Shown here in pieces: positions 38,323 to 48,237 of a DNA stretch of 64,000 nucleotides (position 1 is its first letter; each line of letters opens with the position of its first letter). The notes beneath the pieces were generated by a model, which was not told the origin of the DNA, made no database searches, and worked only from the letters and a program-made list of their open reading frames with translations. The translations under genes were made by a program, and so were the position numbers. This DNA comes from Aurantiochytrium sp. KH105 (lineage: Eukaryota > Sar > Bigyra > Thraustochytrida > Thraustochytriidae). Location: positions 155,001 through 219,000 of the forward strand of contig BGKB01000048.1 of the NCBI GenBank assembly GCA_003116975.1. Direction: 5' to 3'.

Positions 38323-40266
38323 CTATGTTACGACCGAATCGCCCTCACCACTCATACCTCGGGGGCTTTCGGATGCCTCAACGGCGTCTCCAAAAACACG
38401 AATTACCGCGTTTGCAAGAGTAGCAGAGGCTCGCGATGCTCTTGCCGGCATGACGAGGTTGACAAAACAATTCGGCCGACGAATGCAGGCGATTACGTTC
38501 CGAAAGCAGTAAATCGTCGTTGAAACGAGAGAAGACAGAACGATGTCAACGTAGCTGATCTGAAAGGCTGGGAAGATGTCCGGTACAGAAATCGAATAGT
38601 TCACCGTGTCATACAAGCCAAAAAAGAGTCCCCAAAAGGCGCCGATGTTGAACAATAAGACAGGTATGGTAATAATGGCACGGAGATAACCATGCAGAAG
38701 TTTGCTCGGGAAAGCGTCCATACAGCTCGCAAAGGATTCCATGATCGCCATAGCAATCACACCCATTCGCGAATGATTATTCGTCAACACGATGACCCAA
38801 GCAGCTGTTCCTATCCACAGAACTGACACGAAATAAATGACGCTCCATGTGCGCAGCAATCTTTGCATGAGCGTGACATTGTAGAGAAAGAACCAGATTG
38901 CGCCAACGGGAATAAGCACGCAAGGTGGTATGATTCCAAGATAGGCGAAGCGCTCAAAGTTGCACAGGACCGCTGCAATCTCTCCTATCGTAAAAGCGAG
39001 GACCGTGCTCACCGCCAGAGCTCGGTTTCGAACCCAATAGAAACAATAGGTCGCGAACGTTGTCCCGAACCAACGTGCTGCGATGGTGTCGCGCGCGTCG
39101 ACAACAAAGGGAAGACCCTCCGCATAGACGATTCGCGTCGTGATGCTGCGTTTCTGACCCTCTGCTTCTTCGTGCTCCAAGAGCACGCGGACTCCGACAT
39201 TTGCGACGCGATCCAGCGCGACGATCCCTTCTCCAAAAGCACTCCTGTCTCCCGAGGCATAGACTCTGGCAACTGAACTGAGTCTCTTTGTCTTTGCGCG
39301 CCTTAGCTCCCGAGCGAGCCCGTCGCGTTGCGTCAGCACTGAATTCAGGCCCAGCAGGTTCTGGAGCCCGTTTTGTTTGGCGTTGTGCCGCACTCGCAAA
39401 TTGAACCAAAATACGGGAAGTCGATCTGGATGGCGAAAAAAGGCAACGTACAGTCCCTTGCACTGTAACAAGATTGTAATCATTGCGAAACCAGTGAATC
39501 GAGCAACGAGGTCGATATTCACGCCGAGAAAGACTGCTGATGTTCGATCTGGGCGCGCCCACCCTGCATAAAAGGACAGAAGAACTGCCGTTGAAAAGAT
39601 GAGCATGAGAGGCCCGAAAACCCGACTCGTCCTCCTCCGCAAACGAGATGGCCAGGCGTCCGAGAAAGCCAAGTTAAGAAGAACAACAGAACCACTGAGC
39701 AGTCCAAGCTTGACGTGCCAATCCTTGAACATGAACATTGCGGTAACAATTGCACCAATTACGTTTGCCGATGAATACTGCAATTCGAATTGCGAGATTG
39801 CGTGAATAAAGAGCTTTGGATTCATGAATAAGACCAGAGCAATTTGCGCTGCAAGGTTGAGAATGCCCACCAGCGAAAAGTGTGTCTTATAGTGGAGATC
39901 AATAACGATGCCCGGCGCAAGAACACTATAGGTTACCAGCATGAGGAAGAGGAAAGTAAAGCCGTGAAAGAGTTTCCATATGGAATTCGCAACTCTTTTC
40001 CCAAAAATTATCTTGGCAAAGGTCTCAGATGAGTCAATAACAAAGGGTATCTCATTGGGAACCACGAGTGTGACTCTTGCGTCTTCCGCGAAATTCGACT
40101 CAAGTCCGGCGTTTCTGATGCGCTTGAGAGATTCGACATTTGCTGCGCCACAATTTAAGGCGCTTTCGTGAGGAGTCGTGTGCGACGTGTTCACCAGCGC
40201 TGTCGCATGTATTGATGCGGCGCTGGTCGCAGACCCTGCCACGTCCTCTAGCGGCAGGGTCGACAT
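38323..40266 (-). CDS. multi-pass membrane protein built from two homologous halves, function unknown
   Basis: A 647-residue integral membrane protein with about twelve hydrophobic segments. It is an internal duplication: IPFVIDSSETFAKIIFG (73-89) matches LPFVVDARDTIAARWFG (385-401); SDAWPSRL (202-209) matches MDAFPSKL (516-523); FRHPDRLPVFWFNL (277-290) matches IRRPNCFVNL (595-604). Spacings within each half agree within about eight residues. Each half opens with a short soluble PFVVD/IxxxDT segment before the first helix, and a basic loop of roughly 80 residues joins the halves. Two-fold repeats are common among transporters, but the motifs match no transporter family I know. The ATG at 40266 is the first in frame; 60 N-terminal residues are soluble. 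Confidence 0.75.
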   Translation of the reverse strand: MSTLPLEDVAGSATSAASIHATALVNTSHTTPHESALNCGAANVESLKRIRNAGLESNFAEDARVTLVVPNEIPFVIDSSETFAKIIFGKRVANSIWKLFHGFTFLFLMLVTYSVLAPGIVIDLHYKTHFSLVGILNLAAQIALVLFMNPKLFIHAISQFELQYSSANVIGAIVTAMFMFKDWHVKLGLLSGSVVLLNLAFSDAWPSRLRRRTSRVFGPLMLIFSTAVLLSFYAGWARPDRTSAVFLGVNIDLVARFTGFAMITILLQCKGLYVAFFRHPDRLPVFWFNLRVRHNAKQNGLQNLLGLNSVLTQRDGLARELRRAKTKRLSSVARVYASGDRSAFGEGIVALDRVANVGVRVLLEHEEAEGQKRSITTRIVYAEGLPFVVDARDTIAARWFGTTFATYCFYWVRNRALAVSTVLAFTIGEIAAVLCNFERFAYLGIIPPCVLIPVGAIWFFLYNVTLMQRLLRTWSVIYFVSVLWIGTAAWVIVLTNNHSRMGVIAMAIMESFASCMDAFPSKLLHGYLRAIITIPVLLFNIGAFWGLFFGLYDTVNYSISVPDIFPAFQISYVDIVLSSLVSTTIYCFRNVIACIRRPNCFVNLVMPARASRASATLANAVIRVFGDAVEASESPRGMSGEGDSVVT

Positions 40267-40822
40267 CCTCACGTTGGGTTTTCGTCCCCCGGGCCCGACC
40301 CTGTGCCCGACACCCGGTGCCCCACGCCGGCAAACGCTGCCGGCGCAAAGACACACGGCTTTGCTAAATCTGAAGTGAAGACGTGAATCACTGCTTTCCT
40401 AGCACATATCCGGTGCAGCAATGGAGCGACCTCTAATGCTGGTTACCTGCGCTGGCCACGGTTAAATTATGATGCTCACTTGGTTTCGGCCTATATGAAA
40501 TATTAGCCCTGCCTAGGCCTTGGTCTGCTGCCCGACCTTGGCCTTATGTTTTGTTAGGTGGTTCCATGTAAGCACATGGAGCAAACGACTCAGAAAAGCA
40601 AATCTAGCTTGATGGCATGCTTTCGCTCGTATGGCACGATCTTGGAAGCAGAGTGGCTGGGTGCGATAGTGACTGATGACCCTAATAACAGCAGCTTTAC
40701 CCCAAAGTTGACATTGTGCTAGTAGCATTTTATCCCTTTTCTGGCCTTGAAACCGTCCCTGGAACATGGAGAGGGAGAAAATGTGACCGTAGCGCCTAGT
40801 TCATTCAACTTCCAAGCTGGTC

Positions 40823-40838
40823 GCTATCGCTATCGCTA

Positions 40839-40884
<46 letters not shown>
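40823..40884. repeat. TATCGC hexamers followed by a CT tract
   Basis: Three to four TATCGC units run directly into about twenty CT units. Confidence 0.85.
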
Positions 40885-40885
<1 letters not shown>

Positions 40886-41580
40886 CTTCAGCAGCAGCCT
40901 CCGTTTCCCCCTTTCCAAAAAGTCCACCCACCCCTGGATCTGATCATTCGCGACAATAANCCCCACCCCCCGCTCCCAAAAAAAGAAGCACCCCGGAGAT
41001 GGATGCAAGAACCTAGAATGAGAAGCAGGAGTCCGACTTCGAGCCACTCTCGCGACGCCGCCGCGGCCGCGGCCCGGCCGCGTCAACTCTGAGTCGAGTG
41101 ACCAACAACCTAGCTGTAAGGCATGGCCGGCGACACAAACGGTCTTGCGATGCCAGGTAATAAGGCCTAGACAAACTTTAACGGCTAACCGCGTATTCGG
41201 CGCGACCAAGCGCCAAATTAAACCGGATTTTACTCACAGCCATAGGTCTTTTACGCGCGAGGCGGCCGTGTAATGCAGTGCGCGCGTACAGGCTGCCTCT
41301 GCTCCTGCTTCTGCTTCTGCTGCCTTGCTTCTGCTGCCTTGCTTCTTCTTCTTCTTCTGCTGCTGCTCCTTCATCTCGTCCTCGATCGCCCGAGCGAAAG
41401 GGCAAGTGCACTGCGTTGCACGAGCGCAAAGCTTAGCCAAGCCAAGCAACATCGAAAGCGCTGATGACCTTGACGGGAAAGAAAGACGCCTTGACATCGC
41501 TTGACATACTAGCAGGCTAACATTGGCATTGACGAAAGCGATGAAAGCGCCAGAAAGCTTTTGCAAAGGCAGCGCTCCGC

Positions 41581-41615
41581 ACTGCACTGCACTGCACTGC
41601 ACTGCACTGCACTGC
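41581..41615. repeat. ACTGC pentanucleotide array
   Basis: Seven exact ACTGC units, followed by GCCGC units, in the upstream region of the lipase gene. Confidence 0.9.
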
Positions 41616-42018
41616 GCCGCGCCGCGCACTTCGGACCAAGCGCGCGACTCGCCTGCGCCGCACGCCGCGGCAGATCCGCAAGCGCCGCGGGCCCGGCCGG
41701 CTGCAGACGCCGCGCGGGAGCGCTCGGCGCGAGAGCGGACGGCCAACGCGCGGCAGGCAGGACCCGGGCGGCGGAAGAAAGAGTCCGGCCTCGACGAGAC
41801 CCAGCCCGCCCAAGCCAGGCCAGGCCTGGGCCGACCGGACCCGGCCCGAGCGCAGGGCCTGGCCGGCGTGCGGCTCGCTCGCTCGCCCGCTCGCTGAGCC
41901 TGGCGGCGATCGAGAGACCCTCGCGACTCGCGCGTGCAGCGAGCGAGACGCAGACGCTCTTCGATATCTTGGCGAGGAAGGGCGGTGCCGAGGGCACGGG
42001 AGAAAGGACGCCGGCAGA

Positions 42019-44907
42019 ATGCCGAACGCAGCAGATCAGGACTTTGCTCAGGCCCTGGGGCCGCTCATGCTGCCCGTGAGGGTCGCGATGGCGATCGTGC
42101 GTGCCATGGCGTCGATGGCCAAACTGCACGCCAAGACGACCCTCATGCTCTGCGGACTTTCCCCCGCAGATTTCATGCTACCGGCGCGGAATCCAGGGCG
42201 GCATTTTGCCTTGGACCTGGTCTGGCGAATCCTGCGCTTTGTGCTGCGCATGCTCAGAATGGCATTCTATCCCGAAATTCTCTTTCGCAATGTCGCCGCC
42301 GCGATCGCCTTTCAGACGTTCTATCAGGCAGGCGGGTACACGTACAAGCGATTGCGGGCGCGAATTCTCATGTTCACCGAACGGGGCCGCAACATGGCGC
42401 ATTTCCGAGCCAAAATGGACGCCGCCAAGTCCTATCCCGAGTACCGTGAGGCCGAGAAAGCCTACCTTAACGTGCTCGGCTCGGCAGAAGTCCCGCTCGA
42501 CCCGAGTCAGCGCAAGATTGTCGCCCAGCTCACGGGAAAGGTGGAGCGCTACCGCGCCTTTATCGTGAACAACGACGTGCGCAGACTGACCTTCGAGCTT
42601 CGAAGCGACCTCTTGCGCAAGCACTTTGGTCACGACCAATTCCATCCCCTCGTGCGCCAGGCGATGCAGCGGTACGTTTCTGTAGTGTGCTGCGCCTTTG
42701 GCCTCATCGCAACGGGCCAAGTCCCCGACGAACTCGAGGAGCTTCTCTGCATGGACCAAGAAGTGCTCTCAGCGCCGACCACGAAGACAGACGCGCACGG
42801 TGGCGTGGACCCTGTCAGAACCCCCGAAGTTGACAAGGCCACGCCTGGCTCAGAACTTAATCCTGGCGCCGACACACCGTCCAAGATCAACGGTCGAGGC
42901 TCCATGAGTATTGAAGAGAAACTTGCCAAGGCGCGCTTGCGGCTCGACTTCTTTGCCGAGACGCGCCACTCCTTCGGACGCTCCGCGCTTCTTCTTTCTG
43001 GAGGCGCCCGCATGGGACTTTATCATGTTGGCGTCGTCAAGACTCTACTGGAGCACCGTCTCCTGCCCCGTGTGATATCTGGCAGCTCCGCCGGTTCAAT
43101 TATCGCCGCGGTGTTAGCATGCAAAAATGACGAGGAAATCGTGGCAGAGCTCTTTAATCCCGAGAAAATGAACCTGCGTTTCTTCGGCCGCTCCGACTCG
43201 ATCGACACCGGGCTCCAGGCGATTTTGCAGGGTACGGAACCTCCCGAGTACATTAAGAAATCTCTGCTCGCTGCATTTACGGGCGAGACGAACGGTGGCA
43301 ACAGCCTTTTGGGCACCCTGCTGATGCTCCTGCCTCCCCCATTCCCCTCTTACATTATGATTCTGCGCAAGCTGCTGCCGCGCTGGATCGACTCCAAGAC
43401 TCTTCTCGACATTGACGTTCTCAAGACGGCGATTCGCAACATTGTGGGGGACATGACGTTTCAGGAAGCTTTCGACAGGACTGGCCGCATTGTCAACATT
43501 ACCGTGACCCCTCACGGAGGTGACCGCGAGGTCCCTAACCTGCTCAACTACCTGACTGCGCCGTACGTGACCTTGTGGTCCGCCTCGTGCGCGAGTTGCT
43601 GCATCCCCGGTGTCTTTGCGCCGGTGACACTCATGGTCAAGACGCTCGAGGGCACGCTGGAGCCGTATAATCCGGCTGGTTTGACATGGATTGATGGTTC
43701 GCTCGAAGCCGACCTGCCCATGGAGCGCCTCTCGGAGCTCTTTAACATGAATCACTCGATTTGCTCCCAGGTGAACCCCCACGGCGCCATTCTCGCGCCG
43801 CACGAGCACAGTGATCTCGAGGAACTCTCGTCCCTGGATCGTCGCTTCTTTGCAGCAATCGGCCGACTCACGCAATTTGCACGGGACCAAGGGCGTAGTT
43901 ACCTCAAGCACGCCGCAAGCTTTGGCATGAAGAGCACAATCTTCGGACCTCTCAAGGGCCTGATTCCGGTTCTCACGCAAAAATACTCGGGTGACGTGAC
44001 AATTTATCCGCGTGTACGCGCGAGCGACTTTTTCACGCTCTTGCGCAACCCGTCCGAAGCAGAGTATGCGGCGTGTATTCAAGAGGGCGAGCGCATCACA
44101 TGGCCAAAGCTGCAGAGCATTCGCCGCCGCTGCATGGTCGAGTTCATGCTCGACGATTGTGTCCATGCCATGCAGTCGCAGATCGCCCGCCTTGAGCGCA
44201 AGCTACAGCAGCGCCGGTGTGGCGGAAGAGCTAACGGGCGCTCTGGCGGCTTCCAACGCTCCCTTGCTCTCGACGCGCCCGGGCCTCACGGTACGGCCCA
44301 GGACGTTGACATGGAGCAGCTCACCACAGACGTTGGCTCGGCGCGAGGTGGGCCTTCGATTCACGACGCCGCTGGCATTCCGATGAGCCGCGTGGCCTCG
44401 TACTCTGTCTTTCGTGCAAGGAGCATGGATGACGACAGCACCGAAGGTGAACTTGACGACGATGACCTCGACAGCGGAAGTCCCAAGTCGCCCATGTTCG
44501 GATCTTTTCCAGCTGCTTCGCATGCCGATCCGTATGAAAGACCCGATCGCGTCACAAGTGACGAAGAAGATGAAGACTCTTGGCAGGGTCAGCCGAGTGG
44601 GCGTATGCCTCGCTCAGACACGAGCCACCGTCTGGAGAGCAAGTTGCTCGGTCGAATCAGCTCCGTGCATCAGTTCAACACGTTCGCAAACCGATATGGC
44701 GTCGATCTCGAAGATGAGGACAATGAAGAGGAGGAAGAACATCTTGGAGCAGCTGGAGATTTAGGTTTTGGTCATGGTGGTGACGTTGCCGAAAGTGGTG
44801 GCGCCAAGGGGGCACCTGACTCGACTCTCTTTGGGGACGTGTCAGGGAATATCGAAGAGGGCGACGAAGGCGAAGAGGAAGATGAAGAGGACGATGAGCA
44901 GGCCTAA
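42019..44907 (+). CDS. patatin-domain triacylglycerol lipase (SDP1/Tgl3-5 type)
   Basis: A 962-residue lipase of the SDP1/Tgl family, which hydrolyses storage triacylglycerol at lipid droplets. An N-terminal hydrophobic region and the DUF3336-like helical part (about 60-250) precede the patatin domain. There LLLSGGARMGLYHVGV gives the oxyanion loop, ISGSSAGSIIAAV the nucleophile Ser in GxSxG (near residue 355), and WIDGSLEADLPMERLSELFNMN the catalytic Asp (near 558) and the typical lipase tail motif with SQVNPH. After about residue 720 the protein is low-complexity and ends in an acidic stretch (EEGDEGEEEDEEDDEQ). The ATG at 42019 is the first in frame. Activity call rests on complete catalytic motifs; lipid-droplet location is inferred from homologues. 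Confidence 0.92.
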   Translation: MPNAADQDFAQALGPLMLPVRVAMAIVRAMASMAKLHAKTTLMLCGLSPADFMLPARNPGRHFALDLVWRILRFVLRMLRMAFYPEILFRNVAAAIAFQTFYQAGGYTYKRLRARILMFTERGRNMAHFRAKMDAAKSYPEYREAEKAYLNVLGSAEVPLDPSQRKIVAQLTGKVERYRAFIVNNDVRRLTFELRSDLLRKHFGHDQFHPLVRQAMQRYVSVVCCAFGLIATGQVPDELEELLCMDQEVLSAPTTKTDAHGGVDPVRTPEVDKATPGSELNPGADTPSKINGRGSMSIEEKLAKARLRLDFFAETRHSFGRSALLLSGGARMGLYHVGVVKTLLEHRLLPRVISGSSAGSIIAAVLACKNDEEIVAELFNPEKMNLRFFGRSDSIDTGLQAILQGTEPPEYIKKSLLAAFTGETNGGNSLLGTLLMLLPPPFPSYIMILRKLLPRWIDSKTLLDIDVLKTAIRNIVGDMTFQEAFDRTGRIVNITVTPHGGDREVPNLLNYLTAPYVTLWSASCASCCIPGVFAPVTLMVKTLEGTLEPYNPAGLTWIDGSLEADLPMERLSELFNMNHSICSQVNPHGAILAPHEHSDLEELSSLDRRFFAAIGRLTQFARDQGRSYLKHAASFGMKSTIFGPLKGLIPVLTQKYSGDVTIYPRVRASDFFTLLRNPSEAEYAACIQEGERITWPKLQSIRRRCMVEFMLDDCVHAMQSQIARLERKLQQRRCGGRANGRSGGFQRSLALDAPGPHGTAQDVDMEQLTTDVGSARGGPSIHDAAGIPMSRVASYSVFRARSMDDDSTEGELDDDDLDSGSPKSPMFGSFPAASHADPYERPDRVTSDEEDEDSWQGQPSGRMPRSDTSHRLESKLLGRISSVHQFNTFANRYGVDLEDEDNEEEEEHLGAAGDLGFGHGGDVAESGGAKGAPDSTLFGDVSGNIEEGDEGEEEDEEDDEQA

Positions 44908-45189
44908 GTCTCGTCTGGCGAGTCGGCCACTAACAACGTCTCGTTCGCGAATGCAAGATCTGCTATGTTGGCAAGTCAGCCAGCGAGAATTGATGTCCAA
45001 TGTTCCGAAATCTACTCTCGTTGCGGCCAAATTATATCTAGACAGAGCCAAGGCCTAGGCCTAGGTTCTCAGTTCATGTGGAGACGCAAGTCGCCCATGT
45101 TTTTTTTTTTTTTTAATTTCTACGCACGAAATGAATTTATATGTTGATGCAATGCCTGCTGAGAGATCCGAGTCTCGACATATATTTTT

Positions 45190-47052
45190 TTACAATTTCA
45201 GCTCCTCGCGAAGATTGAAAAAGTTCTCCTTTGGCGGAGCACGGCGCTTCAGATAGTGCTTTTCAAGTGCAAACGAGAGACGCATGATGCGATGCTCGTG
45301 CCAATGCAAGCCGAGCATATGCGCGCTCAGGGGCAGACCATCCGAGTCGTAGCCCACCGGGACAGCCATGCCCGGCATGCCGAGAAGATTGGCCGTAAAG
45401 ATGTACTTCATAACCTGAAGCACGAGAGGGTTGTTGCTCTCGCCAATCCTGCGCGAGTCGGCCGGAATTGCGGGCACTCGAACGCCTGTGCTGGGCGACA
45501 TGATCGCGTCAAGACGATGCTCCGCGTAGAGACCGCGAATCATGTCCATAGCCCAGTGCCGCACTCGCTCGCCAGCCAAGATCTCGTTTGCGGTCAACGT
45601 CTTGCCGATTGCGATCGTGATGAGCGTGTTCGCCTCCATGGTTACATTTCCTGAGCTGTAAGGAAGATCCCAAAGCATGGCAAACTCGGTAAGAATCTTG
45701 GAAGCATGCGCCATGCTCATGATACGTAGGTGCGGGATCGTGACGTTGACAATCGTTGCACCAAGAGCCTCGAGAGCGCCGAGAGCGTCCTCACAAGAGC
45801 GCACGATCTCTGGGTCTGCGTCGCGAAAGTGGTCCCAGTACACGCCGATACGAACGCCATCAAGGCGGTCTGTCTGCGAGACACCAGCAAGCGTTGCTGG
45901 CGGCATGCCACCGTTCCCGCCATCGTAGAGCTGGGCATAAAAGTGCTCGGGATCAGGGTCTTCGGCCAAAATAGCATAGGCAACCGCGACATCGGCACTT
46001 GATGCCGCTATGGGCCCCGACTTGATGGTGGTGAGCGCAAGGCCAAGGTCAAAGGGAATGCGCCCAAAGCCCGTGGCGAGACCAAAGACTCCCGACATGG
46101 CTGAAGGCACGCGAATACTGCCGCCACCGTCAAAGCCGATGCAGATGGGCGAAATGCCAGATGCGACCGCAACGGCGCAGCCGCTCGAGCTGCCTCCAGA
46201 ATATCGCGTCACGTTGTAGGGGTTGAATGTGCCGTCCAAATGAGCATTGTAACCAAGAGGGGTGACACCTCCCTCGGGCATGACCGTGAGACCCAGAATG
46301 ATAGCACCTTTGGCGCGAAGTCGTCGCACAATCTCGTCGTCGCGATCTGGGATCTCAACCACGGTGCCGCCGTTCGTAAGCGATTGACCTTTGACCTCAA
46401 TCATGTCCTTGATGGTGACGGGTACACCGTCCAGGACGCTGAGCGGCTCCCCAGCCTTCCACCGCGTGGCCGAGGCTTGCGCTTGCGTCCTCACGTCTTC
46501 CTTGTCGAAGGCAGAAAACATTCGTAGATGCGGATCAAGGCGCTCGACACCACGGATCACCGCCTCCATTGCGCGGGACGGATCCATGTGTCCGGCAAGA
46601 TACGCCCGACGGTAGTCGTAGGCGGTGAAATAGCCTGCTGCGCTTGACTCCTTTGAAGGGATACCTTCTTGCACCATGGCCAGTTCGACATCCGAGAGCG
46701 TCTCTGCGGCAATGGCGGCCTTTTCGTCGTTCTTGATTCGAATCATTGGGTAGTACATTGGAGCCAAGCGAGGCAGCTGCGCTGCGAATTCGCGCACCAT
46801 GTGCAGACCCATGTCGTTGATGAGAAGACGCAGGATGAGAGGCCCGAACGGCGACGCCGTGATAACCTTCGTGACGACCTTGAGCGGCCAGCCCGTCAAG
46901 CTTGGAGACACGAGCGGCTCAAGATCGTAGGCGCCATCGCCGACTCGCGTAGTAGCATCGTTCACGCTCACGTCCGGCTCGCGCACAAGGCTCAGCAGAC
47001 CGACGGTGAGCGCCAGCGCCAGCACGAGGAGGCCTACGCGCGGTCCCATCAT
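45190..47052 (-). CDS. membrane-anchored amidase-signature hydrolase (FAAH-like)
   Basis: A 620-residue amidase-signature enzyme. An N-terminal hydrophobic segment (GLLVLALALTVGLLSLV, residues 7-23) should anchor it in a membrane, as in fatty acid amide hydrolase. The Ser-cisSer-Lys triad is visible: VTIKDMIEVKG holds the Lys (about 215), TRYSGGSSSGCAVAVASG holds the cis-Ser loop (about 285-292), and GFDGGGSIRVPS holds the nucleophile Ser (about 311). The C-terminal VGYDSDGLPLSAHMLGLHWHEHRIM is the usual family ending. Fatty acid amides are one candidate substrate, but the family also cuts other amides. The start is the first of two adjacent ATGs; the frame extends six codons further only to a TTG. 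Confidence 0.88.
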   Translation of the reverse strand: MMGPRVGLLVLALALTVGLLSLVREPDVSVNDATTRVGDGAYDLEPLVSPSLTGWPLKVVTKVITASPFGPLILRLLINDMGLHMVREFAAQLPRLAPMYYPMIRIKNDEKAAIAAETLSDVELAMVQEGIPSKESSAAGYFTAYDYRRAYLAGHMDPSRAMEAVIRGVERLDPHLRMFSAFDKEDVRTQAQASATRWKAGEPLSVLDGVPVTIKDMIEVKGQSLTNGGTVVEIPDRDDEIVRRLRAKGAIILGLTVMPEGGVTPLGYNAHLDGTFNPYNVTRYSGGSSSGCAVAVASGISPICIGFDGGGSIRVPSAMSGVFGLATGFGRIPFDLGLALTTIKSGPIAASSADVAVAYAILAEDPDPEHFYAQLYDGGNGGMPPATLAGVSQTDRLDGVRIGVYWDHFRDADPEIVRSCEDALGALEALGATIVNVTIPHLRIMSMAHASKILTEFAMLWDLPYSSGNVTMEANTLITIAIGKTLTANEILAGERVRHWAMDMIRGLYAEHRLDAIMSPSTGVRVPAIPADSRRIGESNNPLVLQVMKYIFTANLLGMPGMAVPVGYDSDGLPLSAHMLGLHWHEHRIMRLSFALEKHYLKRRAPPKENFFNLREELKL

Positions 47053-47602
47053 CGTCCACCAAGATTGCAAAGACTTCAGGTTTGAGGTTTGATGAGGTTT
47101 TGCAAAACATCATGATACCGTCCCTTGTGTGGGTGGGTTACTACTGCCTGCGAGTTGCACGTCAAGGACGGGACTGGAATGGCAAGAGGTAGCAACGAGG
47201 GCCGGCAGCGTCTCGGCGCAGCAACGCAAGTGACGATGGACGAGATCGGGAGAGAGAGGGAACAGGGAGCCGGAGGAAGGACCTCAGCTAGCTAAGTCTG
47301 ACCGAGTGTTGTGTGTGTGTGCGTAAGGTCGAAGGGTGAGCATTCACGAAGTTATTCATAATGCAAACACGACGGCCAACTGGGACGTTTATTGAGCAAC
47401 GTTCAGCTTTGCCCTCAAACCTGATCTTCATTTCGTCCTCGCCATGACTCGTTGTATACAGGAGTCACACACGGCCTGTCCCAGGTCAGCGAGGAGATGA
47501 CGAACCTTCAATCTTGGATGACATGGTATGGCCTTGTGTATGGCATGGCATGACGCATGACATGGCGTATGACATCGAGTATGGCATCGAGTATGGCATG
47601 GA

Positions 47603-47649
47603 ATGGCATGGCATGGCATGGCATGGCATGGCATGGCATGGCATGGCGT
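47603..47649. repeat. ATGGC pentanucleotide array
   Basis: About nine ATGGC units in a row, preceded by looser ATGGC/ATGAC/ATCGAGT units from 47537. It lies roughly 0.55 kb upstream of the amidase start and 0.6 kb upstream of the acidic-protein start. Confidence 0.9.
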
Positions 47650-47940
47650 GCCCAATGAAGCATCTTCTTCGCCACATTCACATCCATTCCCATCCACCGA
47701 CCACTTTGGCAGAGCCCAGCTTTCGTCTCACGACTCCTCCCTTCTGTTTCCTCCTCCTCCTCGTCTCCGCTCTCCCCGTCGCTCCCGCCTCCCTCCCTTC
47801 CTCCCCAGTAGTACTACTTCGGCCAATGCGGAAAGATCCATTGACCGCGCGGAAAGGTCGACTTTCCCGCGCCGTGCCCCAGTGTATAGCATAGTATCCC
47901 TCGGCGTACCAAGAAGTCGCTTTCTCCCTGTCAGTCAGCC

Positions 47941-48216
47941 ATGGCAGATAGTACTACTACTACTCCTGCAGATGAAGTGAAAGCGCGAAAAGGCGGCTTG
48001 GAAAAAATCTTCTGCCTGCCCGCGCCAGCTTTTTTGCGCCAGAGCTCGATCGAGACCCCGCCGCGTCCGCAGCCCGCCCTCGCCTCGGCGCCGCGCGAGC
48101 CGCGTCCGCAGCCCGGCCCTCGCAGCGCGCGCAGCCCGCCCTCGCGACGGCAGCCGCCGCGGCAGCAGCAGCAGCAGCCGCGCGGTGAAGCAGGCGCAGG
48201 TGCAGCTGGAGGTTAG
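47941..48216 (+). CDS. possible upstream ORF in frame with the acidic-protein gene
   Basis: A 91-codon frame with a strong start context (GCCATGG) ends at a TAG only 21 bases before the ATG of the acidic protein, and both lie in the same reading frame. The product is Pro/Arg/Gln-rich with no recognised domain. It may be a regulatory upstream ORF, a first exon whose true splice I cannot see, or chance in GC-rich DNA. Confidence 0.25.
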   Translation: MADSTTTTPADEVKARKGGLEKIFCLPAPAFLRQSSIETPPRPQPALASAPREPRPQPGPRSARSPPSRRQPPRQQQQQPRGEAGAGAAGG

Positions 48217-48237
48217 CTGGGCGAGAAGCCGGACACC

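Larger units (their letters stand above)
40267..42018. promoter_or_regulatory. long divergent intergenic region, membrane protein / triacylglycerol lipase
   Basis: A 1.75-kb gap. It contains TATCGC hexamers running into a CT tract (40823-40884), a single ambiguous base N at 40960 in a C-rich stretch, and an ACTGC array at 41581-41615 about 0.4 kb before the lipase ATG. No conserved coding frame was found. Confidence 0.5.
47053..48237. promoter_or_regulatory. divergent intergenic region, amidase / acidic protein
   Basis: A 1.2-kb region with a GT tract near 47310-47322 and an ATGGC array at 47603-47649. A possible upstream ORF at 47941-48216 is listed separately. The region should hold both promoters. 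Confidence 0.5.
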
